A DNA stretch of 64,000 nt from Paraburkholderia rhynchosiae. GTDB lineage: Bacteria; Pseudomonadota; Gammaproteobacteria; Burkholderiales; Burkholderiaceae. Each line of letters opens with the position of its first letter. Positions within the stretch are counted from its first letter, which is position 1. The stretch is taken from assembly GCF_002879865.1 (NCBI RefSeq), contig NZ_PNXY01000014.1, positions 1 to 64,000 of the forward strand, given 5' to 3'. Position numbers and translations under genes: made by a program. This document shows positions 17,243 to 25,913 of this stretch, piece after piece. The notes beneath the pieces are model-generated. The model searched no databases. It was not told where the DNA came from and saw nothing but the letters and a program-made list of their open reading frames with translations.

Positions 17243-19044
17243 CAGAACTGGTCTTCGCGCAGCGCCAGCGCGCCTTCGCCATCGCGAGCACCGCGAACCG
17301 CCGCTTCCAGCGCGATTGCACGAGGCAGCACCTGCGTCGCGTAGCTATGCGCGGTCGCGATCTTCGCGTCATGGAAGGCCGGATCTTCGTCGCGCTTGTC
17401 GGCCGCCAGCACGAGCGACCGGGCGAGTTGCCAACCCGCGAGTACGATACCCGCGAGCATCAGATAGCACACACTGCCGGCGCACGCCGCATTGGGATCG
17501 CTTTTGGCGTTCTCGACGACGAAGCGCACCGCGCTGTACAACGCCTCGCGGCCGGCGGACAGATGACGATGCATCGCCTGAAAAGCCGCGCTCGAACCAT
17601 ACGAGGGGTGCGCTTGCACCGCGACCAGGGCCGCGTCGATCTGCGCGAGCAGCATCCCGGCCACCTCGCCGTTGTCGCGCATGGTCTTGCGGCCGACGAG
17701 GTCGTTGGCCTGGATCGCCGTCGTTCCTTCGTAGATCGGCAGAATGCGCGCATCGCGGTAGTACTGCGCCGCGCCGGTTTCCTCGATGAAGCCCATGCCG
17801 CCGTGCACCTGCACGCCGAGACTCGTCACCTCCAGCGACATCTCCGTGCTCCAGCCCTTCACGATCGGCACCAGGTATTCGTAGATCGCCTGATGATTCG
17901 CACGCGTCGCGCCGTCCGGATGACGATGCGCGAGATCGCAGTGCGACGCCGACACATAGGCCAGAGCGCGTGCGCCTTCGGTCAGCGCGCGCATCGTCGA
18001 GAGCATGCGCCGCACGTCGGGATGCTGGATGATCGCGACCGGCTGCTTCGCGGAGCCATCCACGGGACGGCTCTGCACGCGCTCCTTCGCGTACGCGACG
18101 GCCTGCTGGTACGCGCGGTCCGAGATCGCCACGCCCTGTACTCCCACGGCGAAGCGCGCGGCGTTCATCATGACGAACATGTACTCCAGACCGCGGTTCT
18201 CCTCGCCGACGAGCTGCCCGATAGCGCCGCCGTGATCGCCGAACTGCAGCACGGCGGTCGGGCTCGCCTTGATGCCGAGCTTGTGTTCGATCGATACGCA
18301 GTGCGCGTCGTTGCGCTCGCCGAGCGAACCGTCTTTGTTGACGAGGAACTTCGGCACGACGAACAGCGAAATGCCTTTCACGCCTTCAGGCGCGGCCGGC
18401 GTGCGTGCGAGCACCAGATGCACGATGTTTTCCGTCATGTCGTGCTCGCCCCAGGTGATGAAAATCTTCGTGCCGAAGATCCGGTACGAGCCGTCGCCCT
18501 GCGGCTCGGCGCGGGTGCGCACGAGCGAGAGGTCGGAGCCGGCTTGCGGCTCGGTCAGATTCATCGTGCCGGTCCATTCGCCGGAGATCATTTTCGGCAC
18601 GTAGCGCTGCTTCAGCTCCTCGCTACCCGCCGTTAGCAGCGCTTCGATCGCGCCGTCGGTCAGGAGCGGGCACAGCCCCAGCGACAGGTTGGCGGCGTTG
18701 AGCATTTCGATGCAGGGCGTCGACAGCAGCTTGGGCAGATCCTGACCGCCGTATTCGGACGGATGTTGCAAACCCTGCCAGCCGCCTTCGCTGAACTGGC
18801 GAAACGCGTCCTTGAAACCGGCCGTGGCGGTCACCACGCCGTCCTTCCAGGTGCTCGGGCTGCGGTCGCCGTCGACGTTCAGCGGCGCGAGCACGTCTTC
18901 GTGCAGCCGCGCGGCCTCTTCGAGCACCGCACGAGCGGTGTTGGCGGTTGCGTCCTCGTAGCCGGGCAAGGCCGCCAGTTGGTCGATTCCGGCCAGATCC
19001 GTGAGTGCAAACAACATTTCCTTGAGAGGCGCGACGTAGCTCAT
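17242..19044 (-). CDS. Acyl-CoA dehydrogenase (FadE5/DmdC-like, with C-terminal extension)
   Basis: 600 residues, the long form of the family with an extra C-terminal domain. Core motifs: GTMNLTEPQAGSDLSLVRT (FAD/substrate binding), GTKIFITWGEHD, and VHGGMGFIEETGAAQYYRDA followed by ILPIYEGTTAIQANDLVGRK. It oxidises acyl-CoA to trans-2-enoyl-CoA in the cytosol, passing electrons to ETF. ATG 19044 lies seven bases after GGAAGA; ATG 19050 also fits but is too close. Its product is the substrate of the PhaJ-type hydratase downstream. The electron acceptor gene directly after it is a truncated etf chimera, so it must rely on an ETF encoded elsewhere. Confidence 0.92.
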   Translation of the reverse strand: MSYVAPLKEMLFALTDLAGIDQLAALPGYEDATANTARAVLEEAARLHEDVLAPLNVDGDRSPSTWKDGVVTATAGFKDAFRQFSEGGWQGLQHPSEYGGQDLPKLLSTPCIEMLNAANLSLGLCPLLTDGAIEALLTAGSEELKQRYVPKMISGEWTGTMNLTEPQAGSDLSLVRTRAEPQGDGSYRIFGTKIFITWGEHDMTENIVHLVLARTPAAPEGVKGISLFVVPKFLVNKDGSLGERNDAHCVSIEHKLGIKASPTAVLQFGDHGGAIGQLVGEENRGLEYMFVMMNAARFAVGVQGVAISDRAYQQAVAYAKERVQSRPVDGSAKQPVAIIQHPDVRRMLSTMRALTEGARALAYVSASHCDLAHRHPDGATRANHQAIYEYLVPIVKGWSTEMSLEVTSLGVQVHGGMGFIEETGAAQYYRDARILPIYEGTTAIQANDLVGRKTMRDNGEVAGMLLAQIDAALVAVQAHPSYGSSAAFQAMHRHLSAGREALYSAVRFVVENAKSDPNAACAGSVCYLMLAGIVLAGWQLARSLVLAADKRDEDPAFHDAKIATAHSYATQVLPRAIALEAAVRGARDGEGALALREDQF

Positions 19045-19256
19045 TACCATTCTTCCGATCAGACAGGCCGTAGGGAAAGTCACCCGTCCTGGCACCGATG
19101 TGGTCGGGTAACGTATGGCTGAATCGTAGCGTCGGACAGGCCCTGCCCGGTTGTCCAAACCGGACGATCTATTGACATCTTTGGCCATGTCGGGGAGAGC
19201 AAGCGCCCCGTGGGAACTGCGTCAGCGGGTGTTGCCGACGCATCGATATGACGCGA

Positions 19257-20261
19257 TCAGCCAGCCCGGCGATAGGCCGCCGGGGTGCTGCCGGTCCAGT
19301 GACGGAACGCTCTGTGGAATGCGGTGGGGTCGCCGAAGCCGACGTCGCCCGCGATGATGGCGATGGGCTCTTGCGTGCCCGTCAGGCGCTGAATCGCTAT
19401 ATCGCGGCGCAATTCGTCCTTGAGCGCCTGGAACGCCGTGCCCTCGGCGGCAAGATGACGGCACAGCGTTCTGACCGAGCAGTGCAGACCTTCCGCCGCC
19501 TCTTCGATAGACGGGACGTCGGGCAGCCGGGACGCAAGATGTTGCCGCACGCGATGACTGAACAGCTGCTCGTTGAACGAAACGAAGATCCAGTCTTCCG
19601 GCGCGCGAGCGAGAAACCCGCGCAGGTTCGCCTTGCGCTGACGCACGGGCAGGTCGAAATAGCTACTGCTGAACTGCATCGAGGTCTGAGCGCAGTCGAA
19701 CTTCGCCGGTCCGGGAAACAGATAAAGATACTCGAGCGCGTGAGCGGGACGCGGAAAGGCGAACTGCACCTGCAACAACGCAATCCGCTGACCGATCAGC
19801 CAGGACGCGATCCCATGCGCGAGCTTCAGCACCAGTTCCTGGCCCAGCGCGCCGAGTTGCGCTCCGGTGCTTCCCGGACGCAGCGCCAGGCTCGCGACGA
19901 GGTCGCCGCGGCGCGACTCGAAGCGGAAGTCGTCCAGCACGAGATGGAAGAACTGGCCAAACCGGTGCATCGCGGTTTCGAGATTTGGCGCATCCAGCAG
20001 GCTCAGGCAGAGAAACTTGAGCGCGCCGCTGCGCAGCGGGCGCGAGAAAACGCCGGGCATCTCATCGTCGAGTTCGATCGCGAGCGAGCGGTAAAGCGCG
20101 GAGAACTGTTCCTCGGTGACGCGCGCTCCAGGTTGGTCCAGAAGCGCGCGCGGGATGTGCGCGGCCGACAGATGCCGGTCGACGATATCTGGCCGCGTTC
20201 CGACGCTGCCCAGGAACCCATTGACGAGCGAGATCGGTACGGTTGCGCCAGGAGCTTGCAT
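19257..20261 (-). CDS. AraC-family transcriptional regulator (OruR/VirS type)
   Basis: 334 residues with the Arabinose_bd-like effector domain over the first 210 and a C-terminal AraC DNA-binding domain (LHCSVRTLCRHLAAEGTAFQ, then AIIAGDVGFGDPTAFHRAFR, ending WTGSTPAAYRRAG). It is upstream of, and in the same direction as, the acyl-CoA dehydrogenase with a 212-bp gap, so it probably controls that unit. It is a second member of the same family as the regulator at 13222, which suggests that the two halves of the block respond to different signals or are successive acquisitions. Confidence 0.9.
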   Translation of the reverse strand: MQAPGATVPISLVNGFLGSVGTRPDIVDRHLSAAHIPRALLDQPGARVTEEQFSALYRSLAIELDDEMPGVFSRPLRSGALKFLCLSLLDAPNLETAMHRFGQFFHLVLDDFRFESRRGDLVASLALRPGSTGAQLGALGQELVLKLAHGIASWLIGQRIALLQVQFAFPRPAHALEYLYLFPGPAKFDCAQTSMQFSSSYFDLPVRQRKANLRGFLARAPEDWIFVSFNEQLFSHRVRQHLASRLPDVPSIEEAAEGLHCSVRTLCRHLAAEGTAFQALKDELRRDIAIQRLTGTQEPIAIIAGDVGFGDPTAFHRAFRHWTGSTPAAYRRAG

Positions 20262-20780
20262 GAGAGGGTTCCGCGAGGCGAAGACGCATCAGCATAGCGC
20301 CTCCCGCCGCATCGTGGCGAGGGTTCAGCGAATCGCTACGCGAGTGCCGCGTTCGGAGCCCCGTGGTTCCGGTAGCTTGCCGCCTATTGCGCCGATGCGT
20401 GCGAGCAGACATGGCACGTAGCCGTTCTGAATCTTCAGGATCTTCTCGGCGCACTTGCCATAGTCGTCGCCCTTCAGCTGTCGGGCCGCTACATGCCGCG
20501 GCACTGCGCGAATAGCGACAGCGTCGCGCCGCCCGTGCTCCTGTTCGCGCGGGTCGCTGAGAAAGCGGCTTTGTCCGAATCGTCGGGCACTGATGAGCGG
20601 GCTGACGATGCTTGTCGCGAGTGTCGTAGCTGGTGAACTCTGGGACCGCCCCCGAGCGAGTACGACGTTTTTATGCCGGGGCAGGATTCTGTATCGCCAC
20701 GCTGTTCGCGCTAGCGACCCATGCAGCGATACGCAGCAGCAGAACATGACTTGGCTACTCTATGATCCACCAGTGGCAAA
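20262..20780. other. Region without a supportable gene
   Basis: A minus-strand frame (20325-20747) contains a stretch that reads like protein (RQLKGDDYGKCAEKILKIQN) but has no recognisable family, a low-complexity start and no good ribosome-binding site. It may be the tail of a decayed gene. Confidence 0.3.
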
Positions 20781-21071
20781 TCAGTCGTCGTCTTCATGAC
20801 GATGGTGTTCCCATCCACGGTGCCGGCCGTGGTCATGCCATCGGCGCTCGTCGCGGTAATCGCCGTCATAGCCGTATCTGTAGCCGTAACCATAGACCGG
20901 AGCAGGAGCGTAGACCACCGGGGGCGGCGCCTCGTACACGACCGGAGGTGGCGCGAGATACACCGGACCGGGAACGCCTAGGAAAACTCCGATATCCGCG
21001 TGAGCGAAAACCGCGCTGGATGCACAGGCAGTGGAAATTCCCACTGCGAGAAAAAGGGTAGCACGCTTCAT
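20781..21071 (-). CDS. Exported PXPV-repeat small protein
   Basis: 96 residues. A signal peptide (MKRATLFLAVGISTACASSA, cleavage after VFA) is followed by proline-valine-tyrosine repeats (APPPVVYEAPPPVVYAPAPV), a YGYGYRYGY patch and a tail rich in Asp, Arg and His (HHRHEDDD). This is the PXPV-repeat family frequent in Burkholderia envelopes, function unknown. GGAGGACTCC precedes ATG 21071. The histidine/aspartate tail could bind metal, but that is speculation. Confidence 0.8.
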   Translation of the reverse strand: MKRATLFLAVGISTACASSAVFAHADIGVFLGVPGPVYLAPPPVVYEAPPPVVYAPAPVYGYGYRYGYDGDYRDERRWHDHGRHRGWEHHRHEDDD

Positions 21072-21672
21072 GGAGTCCTCCTGTCCGGCCCCGCTCTGGC
21101 GGATGCCAGACACCGACGAACGACGCGGATTGTAGGGGCACCAAGCCGCAGCAGGTACAGCCGGATTGTCAATTCTGTAACCGGCAGTAACCGTAAACGT
21201 CCCGCCGGTTTTGGAGGCTGATTACGGCGCGCTCAGTGAGTCGCCCGAGACATGGCCGCGCTCACCGGCCTGGACCGGCGGCTGAGCCGGAGTGTTGAAG
21301 TTCCGGTGGCTACCATCCAGCATCTTGACCTGCAAACACCTCGTTGCTCGTACTTCCAGCCATAGGACCGGGCACCAGTGCGTCAATGGCTGGCGTTTGG
21401 CGCAGGCAGCCCTGCGCTTGATGCGCTCGCGGACTTGTTCTTCGTGCAGTAGCAGTAGCAGTAGCAGTCGTCGCCACCGCGACCTTAGCGTTGTGGCTCG
21501 CGCGGCCGGTCTGCGAGTGGCCGCCCACAGGGGTCCATTGCAACTGAAGCATCAGCGGGCACCGACCAGAACAGGTGCTAGGGTTTGAGGCGCCGCCGCA
21601 ATCAACCACGCTATCGGGTGGCTCACACCCGTTCTCGACGACGCTGTCAGTCGCGGTCCCGAACGTTGCCGG
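21072..21672. other. Gene-free stretch
   Basis: About 600 bp between the PXPV gene start and the end of the CcdA-like gene. Frames are short and low-complexity; apart from a CAGTAG microsatellite I see nothing that supports a gene or a strong terminator. Confidence 0.45.
21447..21468. repeat. CAGTAG hexanucleotide microsatellite (3.7 units)
   Basis: Three full CAGTAG units followed by CAGT, seen directly. It sits in a non-coding stretch; any length variation would not obviously change a protein. Confidence 0.85.
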
Positions 21673-22401
21673 TCACAAAGCGGTCGTTAATGCAATCAGC
21701 CACGGTGGACTTGCCGAGAGAATTGCAGTCTCGAGCGCCCTGTCCAGGCCGGTCAGGGCAAGCACGCCGAATGCAACGAACAATGCTCCAAAGATGGCCT
21801 TACCGACCCTCGCCGCCGAACCAAGTCCGCCGCGCCATCTCGCCATCGACGCTCGCGAAATCACACCCAGTATGACCAGCGGAAAGCCGGCACCAGCGCC
21901 AAACACCATCATCAACATCGCAACATCGCCAAGGCTTTGTCCCTGGGACGCGAGCGTCGTGGCCGCTCCCAATGTCGGACCCACGCAGGGTGTCCAGACG
22001 ACCCCTACGAGCAGTCCAATAGCGAACTGACCGGGCACGGTGTCCCCCCTTACCTTGCTCAACCACTTCTGGCCCGCGCTGCCCAAGCGTGCGGTCGCAC
22101 GGCTGAACCCGGCCTGCAAGCGGGCAGAGAGCATCACCAGTCCAAACAGAATCATCAACAGCGCGGCAACGTTGCGAAAGAGGCTTTCGTCGAAACCGAG
22201 TGATGTGCCCAGCGCCGCCAGAAAAATGCCGATGACTGAAAAGGAAGCACCCAATCCGAGCGCGAGTGCGAAGACTGCCATCCGGTGCGTCGACAACGCC
22301 GACGCAACGAGAACCGGCACCAGCGGCAGCACACAGGGGGACAACGTCGACAGCGCGCCCGCCGCGAGGCTCAGTCCGAATGTCCCCAGTCCGAAGTCCA
22401 T
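21673..22401 (-). CDS. CcdA/DsbD-type membrane thiol-reductant transporter
   Basis: 242 residues with about six transmembrane helices. The first helix carries LSPCVLPLVPVL and the fourth TPCVGPTLGAATTL, the two conserved cysteines of the DsbD-beta/CcdA fold that move electrons from cytosolic thioredoxin to periplasmic thiol proteins. Its ATG overlaps the stop of the upstream thioredoxin-like gene by one base (TGATG). The pair would form an electron relay to the periplasm, used for cytochrome c maturation or repair of oxidised or metal-bound thiols. Confidence 0.9.
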   Translation of the reverse strand: MDFGLGTFGLSLAAGALSTLSPCVLPLVPVLVASALSTHRMAVFALALGLGASFSVIGIFLAALGTSLGFDESLFRNVAALLMILFGLVMLSARLQAGFSRATARLGSAGQKWLSKVRGDTVPGQFAIGLLVGVVWTPCVGPTLGAATTLASQGQSLGDVAMLMMVFGAGAGFPLVILGVISRASMARWRGGLGSAARVGKAIFGALFVAFGVLALTGLDRALETAILSASPPWLIALTTAL

Positions 22402-22787
22402 CACAAGGCCTTTGCGAACGTATCCCTGATGTCCCGCTCGCGGGTTTGCCCTGTCGACCGGGCGACTTCGCGGCCACCTTTGAACACGACGAAGGTCGAC
22501 TGCTGCGTCACCTTCATGGCGTGCTTCAGGGCGGCTTCCTTGTCGTAGTCGGCCACGAAGATAGTCACCGGCTTCATGTCCGGTTGCGCTGCAAGGCGGT
22601 CCACAATCGGCTGCTGAACCTTGCAGGTCGGGCACCAGGTCGCATGGAAGTAGACAATGACCGGCTTGCCGGCGGCGTTCAACTGGTCAAACTGCGTCTT
22701 GCTGAACGTCTGTTCGCCGCCGACAGCACCGGCTGCAGCAAAGGCAAGCGTTGCAACAAGAAAAATGCGCGCTATCGTTTTCCACAT
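22401..22787 (-). CDS. Exported thioredoxin-like protein
   Basis: 128 residues. An N-terminal hydrophobic segment (IARIFLVATLAFAAAGAV) acts as signal peptide or anchor; the thioredoxin active site W51-C52-P-T-C55 follows in IVYFHATWCPTCKVQQPIVD, and the cis-proline region reads STFVVFKGG. The start at 22787 is seven bases after GGAGA. It is translationally coupled to the CcdA-like gene, which would keep its CPTC reduced in the periplasm. Neighbouring metal- and thiol-related genes (GDCCVxC, DUF692) suggest a stress role rather than general cytochrome c maturation. Confidence 0.88.
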   Translation of the reverse strand: MWKTIARIFLVATLAFAAAGAVGGEQTFSKTQFDQLNAAGKPVIVYFHATWCPTCKVQQPIVDRLAAQPDMKPVTIFVADYDKEAALKHAMKVTQQSTFVVFKGGREVARSTGQTRERDIRDTFAKAL

Positions 22788-22864
22788 GCTCATTCTCCGG
22801 ATATCAGCGGTGCACACCTGTTATTGATTTGACAGCAGAGACCATTACGCGTTTCGTCGGCAAA

Positions 22865-23080
22865 TCAGCGGGTGCAACACGCACCCACCTGTTGCACCGG
22901 GGGGCACGCCGTCGTGCCATATGAGCAGTAAACGCAGCAATCCCCGGCCTTCGGCTTGAGAACCGTCTTGCAGCGCTCGCACTGGTAAAACCACACACAA
23001 GTATCGACGGGCATCATTTCTCGTTTGGCGTATCCGCACACGGGACAGATGATGGTCGACTCACGTTTGACTGTCTTCAT
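22865..23080 (-). CDS. GDCCVxC-domain cysteine-rich protein
   Basis: 71 residues with eleven cysteines: a zinc-ribbon-like pair C12-P-V-C15, C28, C34-E-R-C37, the family signature GDCCVYC (C48, C49, C52) and C59, C68, C69. The family is annotated as GDCCVxC domain (seleno)proteins because some members have selenocysteine in the motif; here all positions are Cys codons. Function is unknown, with a metal or redox role inferred from the thiols. It lies 78 bp upstream of the thioredoxin/CcdA pair on the same strand, a context that fits thiol or heavy-metal handling. ATG 23080 gives the usual family length. Confidence 0.85.
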   Translation of the reverse strand: MKTVKRESTIICPVCGYAKREMMPVDTCVWFYQCERCKTVLKPKAGDCCVYCSYGTTACPPVQQVGACCTR

Positions 23081-23189
23081 CACTTCGCAAGCGCAAGGAC
23101 CGTATACGGCACGCGCTCCAGCCATCCAACGACATGTAGTATGCGGCCGTTCAGCGTCGACCCGCGAAAGGCAGATTGAAATTCTCTTG

Positions 23190-23998
23190 TCATGTGCGCG
23201 GGCTCCCTGTTGTCGGACCGAACGTGCCGGCATCGACAAAGCAACCTGATGCCAGGAGCGACGCAAGCCACACGCGCGCGTCCCTGTGCGGCGCTTCGGC
23301 AAGCGCATCGTGCAATGCGTGTCCGGCAACCAATGCCGTTGTAAATCGCCATTGCCACTCGTCTATCTGCCTGACCTGCACACCGGTCGCGCTCCGGCAA
23401 ACAGACGGAGAGTATGAGTCTTTGCAGCCAGACCGGGTCGGTGTCCAGTCTGATCCGCCAATGCACTGTCGTCGTGGGTCAGCACCGCGCGCCAGATTGC
23501 ATCCACCGGAAAATCTGACTTAAGCAGTCGGACAGCAGGGCTCGACACAAAACGCACAGACTGCAACCCGTCTTCGTTCAGTCGCTCAAGGTGTCGAAGG
23601 TCGAGCGGCTTTGCGTCCGGTGCATGCAGCACCTCGTTCACGGCCCATTCGAGGCGCGCGGTGTCCCGCAGATAGTCGAGCGACGCCGCCTCTGGCATCT
23701 GTGCGAGGAAATCCGGGAATGTCGCGCCGTAGCTATCGAGTTGCGCATGCGACGGCGGGCATTGTCCGATGAACAATCGAGCCGCCCCTTCGAAGAACGC
23801 TTCCCCGACCAAGGCCTCTATGGCCGGATAGGAAAGCTGCAACGCTTTGAGCAGGGTACTGTTCACCGTATTTCGATAAATGGCGAGCCGTGCCTGGGGG
23901 GCCAGCCCTTCGGCGACTACGTATTGAGCCGCGACACCGTCAGCAAGATCGAGCATTTCACTGCGGAGCGCGTTGCAACTCAAGCAGCGTCGGCGCAC
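23190..23998 (-). pseudogene. DUF2063 (HvfC/BufC-like) protein, frameshifted
   Basis: From GTG 23998 (overlapping the end of the DUF692 gene) the frame encodes a DUF2063 N-terminal domain (LAIYRNTVNSTLLKALQLSY, PAIEALVGEAFFEGAARLFI) to about 23469. The continuation is split: LDTDPVWL in a second frame near 23455, TLRLFAGAR back in the first, and QIDEWQWRFTTALVAGHALH plus the natural-looking end CFVDAGTF in a third frame, with its stop at 23190. At least two indels are needed to restore one protein. If the first frame is used, the product ends at 23363 with a scrambled tail. DUF2063 proteins pair with DUF692 in copper/heavy-metal or hypochlorite-inducible operons. Confidence 0.7.
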
Positions 23999-24570
23999 AT
24001 GTCGTCATTCTGCTGCTCCTCCATATACGCCTGCGCCATCGCCGCCTCCTCCATCAGGACTTCGAACGCCGGCACGTCCGTGTCCCACTCGATGAGGGTG
24101 GGAACGGAGCCGAAGCGCTGGAGAGCCTGTCGAAACAGGGTCCACACTGGCGGGGCGACGCGCGAGCCGTGGTCGTCGATGCGAATGACCTGTCCATGGT
24201 CGAGCTGCCGCACGCGATGACCGGCCAGATGAATCTCCGCAACTGCCGCTGATGGCAGAGCCTCAAGGTAATCCAACGCATTCCAGCCGTGATTGCGGGC
24301 GCTGACATAGATGTTGTTGACGTCACAGAGAATGCCGCATCCTGTGCGATGCGCGAGTTCCGCCAGGAACTCCCACTCCGGGATGGTCGAGTGGTTGAAG
24401 CGCAAATAGGTCGACGGGTTCTCTATCGAGATGCGCCGCCGCAAATACGCCTGGAGGTAGTCGACATGCGCACAGACAACTGCGAGCGCCTCTTCCGTCA
24501 GCGGTAATGGCAACAGGTCCGCAAGGTAGGTGCCACCGCTCGTGAGGAACGCGGATGTGGCGCACTTCAA
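23980..24570 (-). CDS. DUF692 (BufB/MbnB-like) protein, N-terminally truncated
   Basis: 196 residues representing the C-terminal two thirds of a DUF692 TIM-barrel: ISIENPSTYLRF, GILCDVNNIYVSARNHGWNA, AEIHLAGHRV, IDDHGSRVAPPVWTLF and LIEWDTDVPAFEVL are all family blocks with metal-binding Glu, Asp, Asn and His. Full-length members are about 280 residues; the first about 90 are missing, and the frame begins with a TTG overlapping the stop of the response-regulator gene. Relatives (MbnB, BufB) are multinuclear-iron oxygenases that modify cysteines in partner peptides. Without the first strands it is probably inactive. No BufA-like precursor peptide is visible. Confidence 0.75.
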   Translation of the reverse strand: MKCATSAFLTSGGTYLADLLPLPLTEEALAVVCAHVDYLQAYLRRRISIENPSTYLRFNHSTIPEWEFLAELAHRTGCGILCDVNNIYVSARNHGWNALDYLEALPSAAVAEIHLAGHRVRQLDHGQVIRIDDHGSRVAPPVWTLFRQALQRFGSVPTLIEWDTDVPAFEVLMEEAAMAQAYMEEQQNDDMCADAA

Positions 24571-24914
24571 TCTGAGAGCAAAGACTCGAACTGTTCAAGC
24601 GATAGCGGCTTCACAAGCTGGCCATCAAAGCACGACATGTCGAAGCGCTCGCGGACGTCGTCATACGCGGTCATTGAAAAGATGCGCCGGGACGCATATT
24701 TCTCGGATGCACGGAGCCGCAGGCACAACTCGTGGCCGTTAATGTCGGGCAGTCCAATGTCGACGAGAATGAAATCGAAAGCGCCGTCACCGCCAGCTGC
24801 AACCAATGCGTCAGCACCGCAATACGCTTTCGTCACAGCGTGCCCCATCGAGCATGCGACGTCGGCCAGCAGGTCAGTTGTAGCGCTGTAGTCGTCTACC
24901 AGAAGAACTTTCAT
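24567..24914 (-). CDS. Single-domain response regulator (CheY-like)
   Basis: 115 residues, one receiver domain only. Acidic pocket D7-D8, phospho-acceptor D52 in FILVDIGLPDINGHE, T82 in FSMTAYDD and K102 in LVKP are all present. No output domain and no histidine kinase are nearby, so partners must be encoded elsewhere. Such stand-alone receivers with VDIGLPDINGHE often come from hybrid-kinase families. The start ATG 24914 begins MKVLLVDDY; the ribosome-binding site is weak. It abuts the truncated DUF692 gene, which appears to be fused to its 3' end by a recombination event. Confidence 0.85.
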   Translation of the reverse strand: MKVLLVDDYSATTDLLADVACSMGHAVTKAYCGADALVAAGGDGAFDFILVDIGLPDINGHELCLRLRASEKYASRRIFSMTAYDDVRERFDMSCFDGQLVKPLSLEQFESLLSD

Positions 24915-25156
24915 TGGAAAGTACTCCAACTTGCAGAACATGCGAGGGCCGTCGCCCCACCTTGCGATGTCATGCAGTTCTGTGCAGCGATCAACATCCA
25001 CGCGGAGTACCATCGCATCCGTGCTCGCGCCCAAGGGGCTTACCCTTCCTGGAATTCGCTACAACGTCGGACGTCTCCCTCGTCGCGCGAGAGGTGGACT
25101 CAACGCGCTTGGAGCATTTTTCAGCTAAAACCTCTGCCACATAGCCAGTATTGACA

Positions 25157-25682
25157 CTACGCTGGTGGCACGACAATCACATCGACATGGCGGCTCAGCG
25201 TGGGAGTTTGGCGTATGTTGATTGTTGCTGCGCTCAAAACAGCGCCGAAAGCGGTCGCAGTCGCGCCAAAGGGAAAGGATTCGCCTTGGTGAACCTGACC
25301 GAGCACTACCGCTAGCTTGATAAAACTGCGCTTGGCGCGATAGGTCTGTCGGACTAACTTGAGTACTTCGCCAAGCTGCGCATGCTCGTTCAGTAGCGCT
25401 CGCAGCCTCCCATAGTCCGCGCGACGTCGAACGCCTCCTCATAACGGGCATTACGCGTTCCACCTTCGGCGGCAACCAGCAGCTGGCGGTGATACAGGAG
25501 GATGGCGTCGTCCGGATGGGGTTCTTGAGCGAATGGATGCCATCGTTGCCCACAAGTGTGTCGCTACCGGGACCGCCGAAGAACGTCTTCCATGCCGTGT
25601 CGTGTTCGCGCCCAGCGAGGAACAATTTGACCCGTTCGGTCCAACCTGTCGATTTGTCAGCGACCCAGAACCGCCGATGCAT
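25157..25682 (-). pseudogene. Unidentified gene, broken by two frameshifts
   Basis: Three frames join into one protein-like sequence of about 165 residues. From ATG 25682: MHRRFWVADKSTGWTERVKL then AWKTFFGGPGSDTLVG. After a shift near 25520: PFAQEPHPDDAILLYHRQLL then AAEGGTRNARYEEAF. After another near 25420: DYGRLRALLNEHAQLGEVLK, LVRQTYRAKRSFIKLAVVLG and a natural end IVVPPA at TAG 25157-25159. The consistent charge and hydrophobic pattern in each segment supports a real, decayed gene. I do not recognise the family. The single continuous frame in this region (to 25125) is only partly correct. Confidence 0.5.
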
Positions 25683-25913
25683 GGTGAGGCGACAGTGAGT
25701 CGCGGGCGCGCAGATTTCGGCGGTCAGGGTACGAGCCGGACTGTGCCGTCGGCCTTCCAGCCTCTGGCAATTCTCTGAGGCTCACTTGCCTCGAAATATC
25801 CGGTTTCAGAAATCACAAATCCCTGGTCAACACTGCGGGCGTCGGCGGCGTTAAGGAGATGAACGGTGAAAAGCCGTCCAGTTCCCTGAACGGAAAACCT
25901 GCTGGAGCGGAAC

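Noticed and set aside
20325..20747. Minus-strand frame with a protein-like central stretch
   Set aside because: No start signal, no recognised family and a poor-quality N-terminal part; kept only as a possible remnant.
21447..21468. CAGTAG repeat considered as part of a CRISPR or phase-variable gene
   Set aside because: Direct microsatellite with no spacers and no gene in frame.
22865..23080. Possible selenocysteine in the GDCCVxC protein
   Set aside because: The signature positions are all cysteine codons; there is no in-frame TGA before the natural stop.
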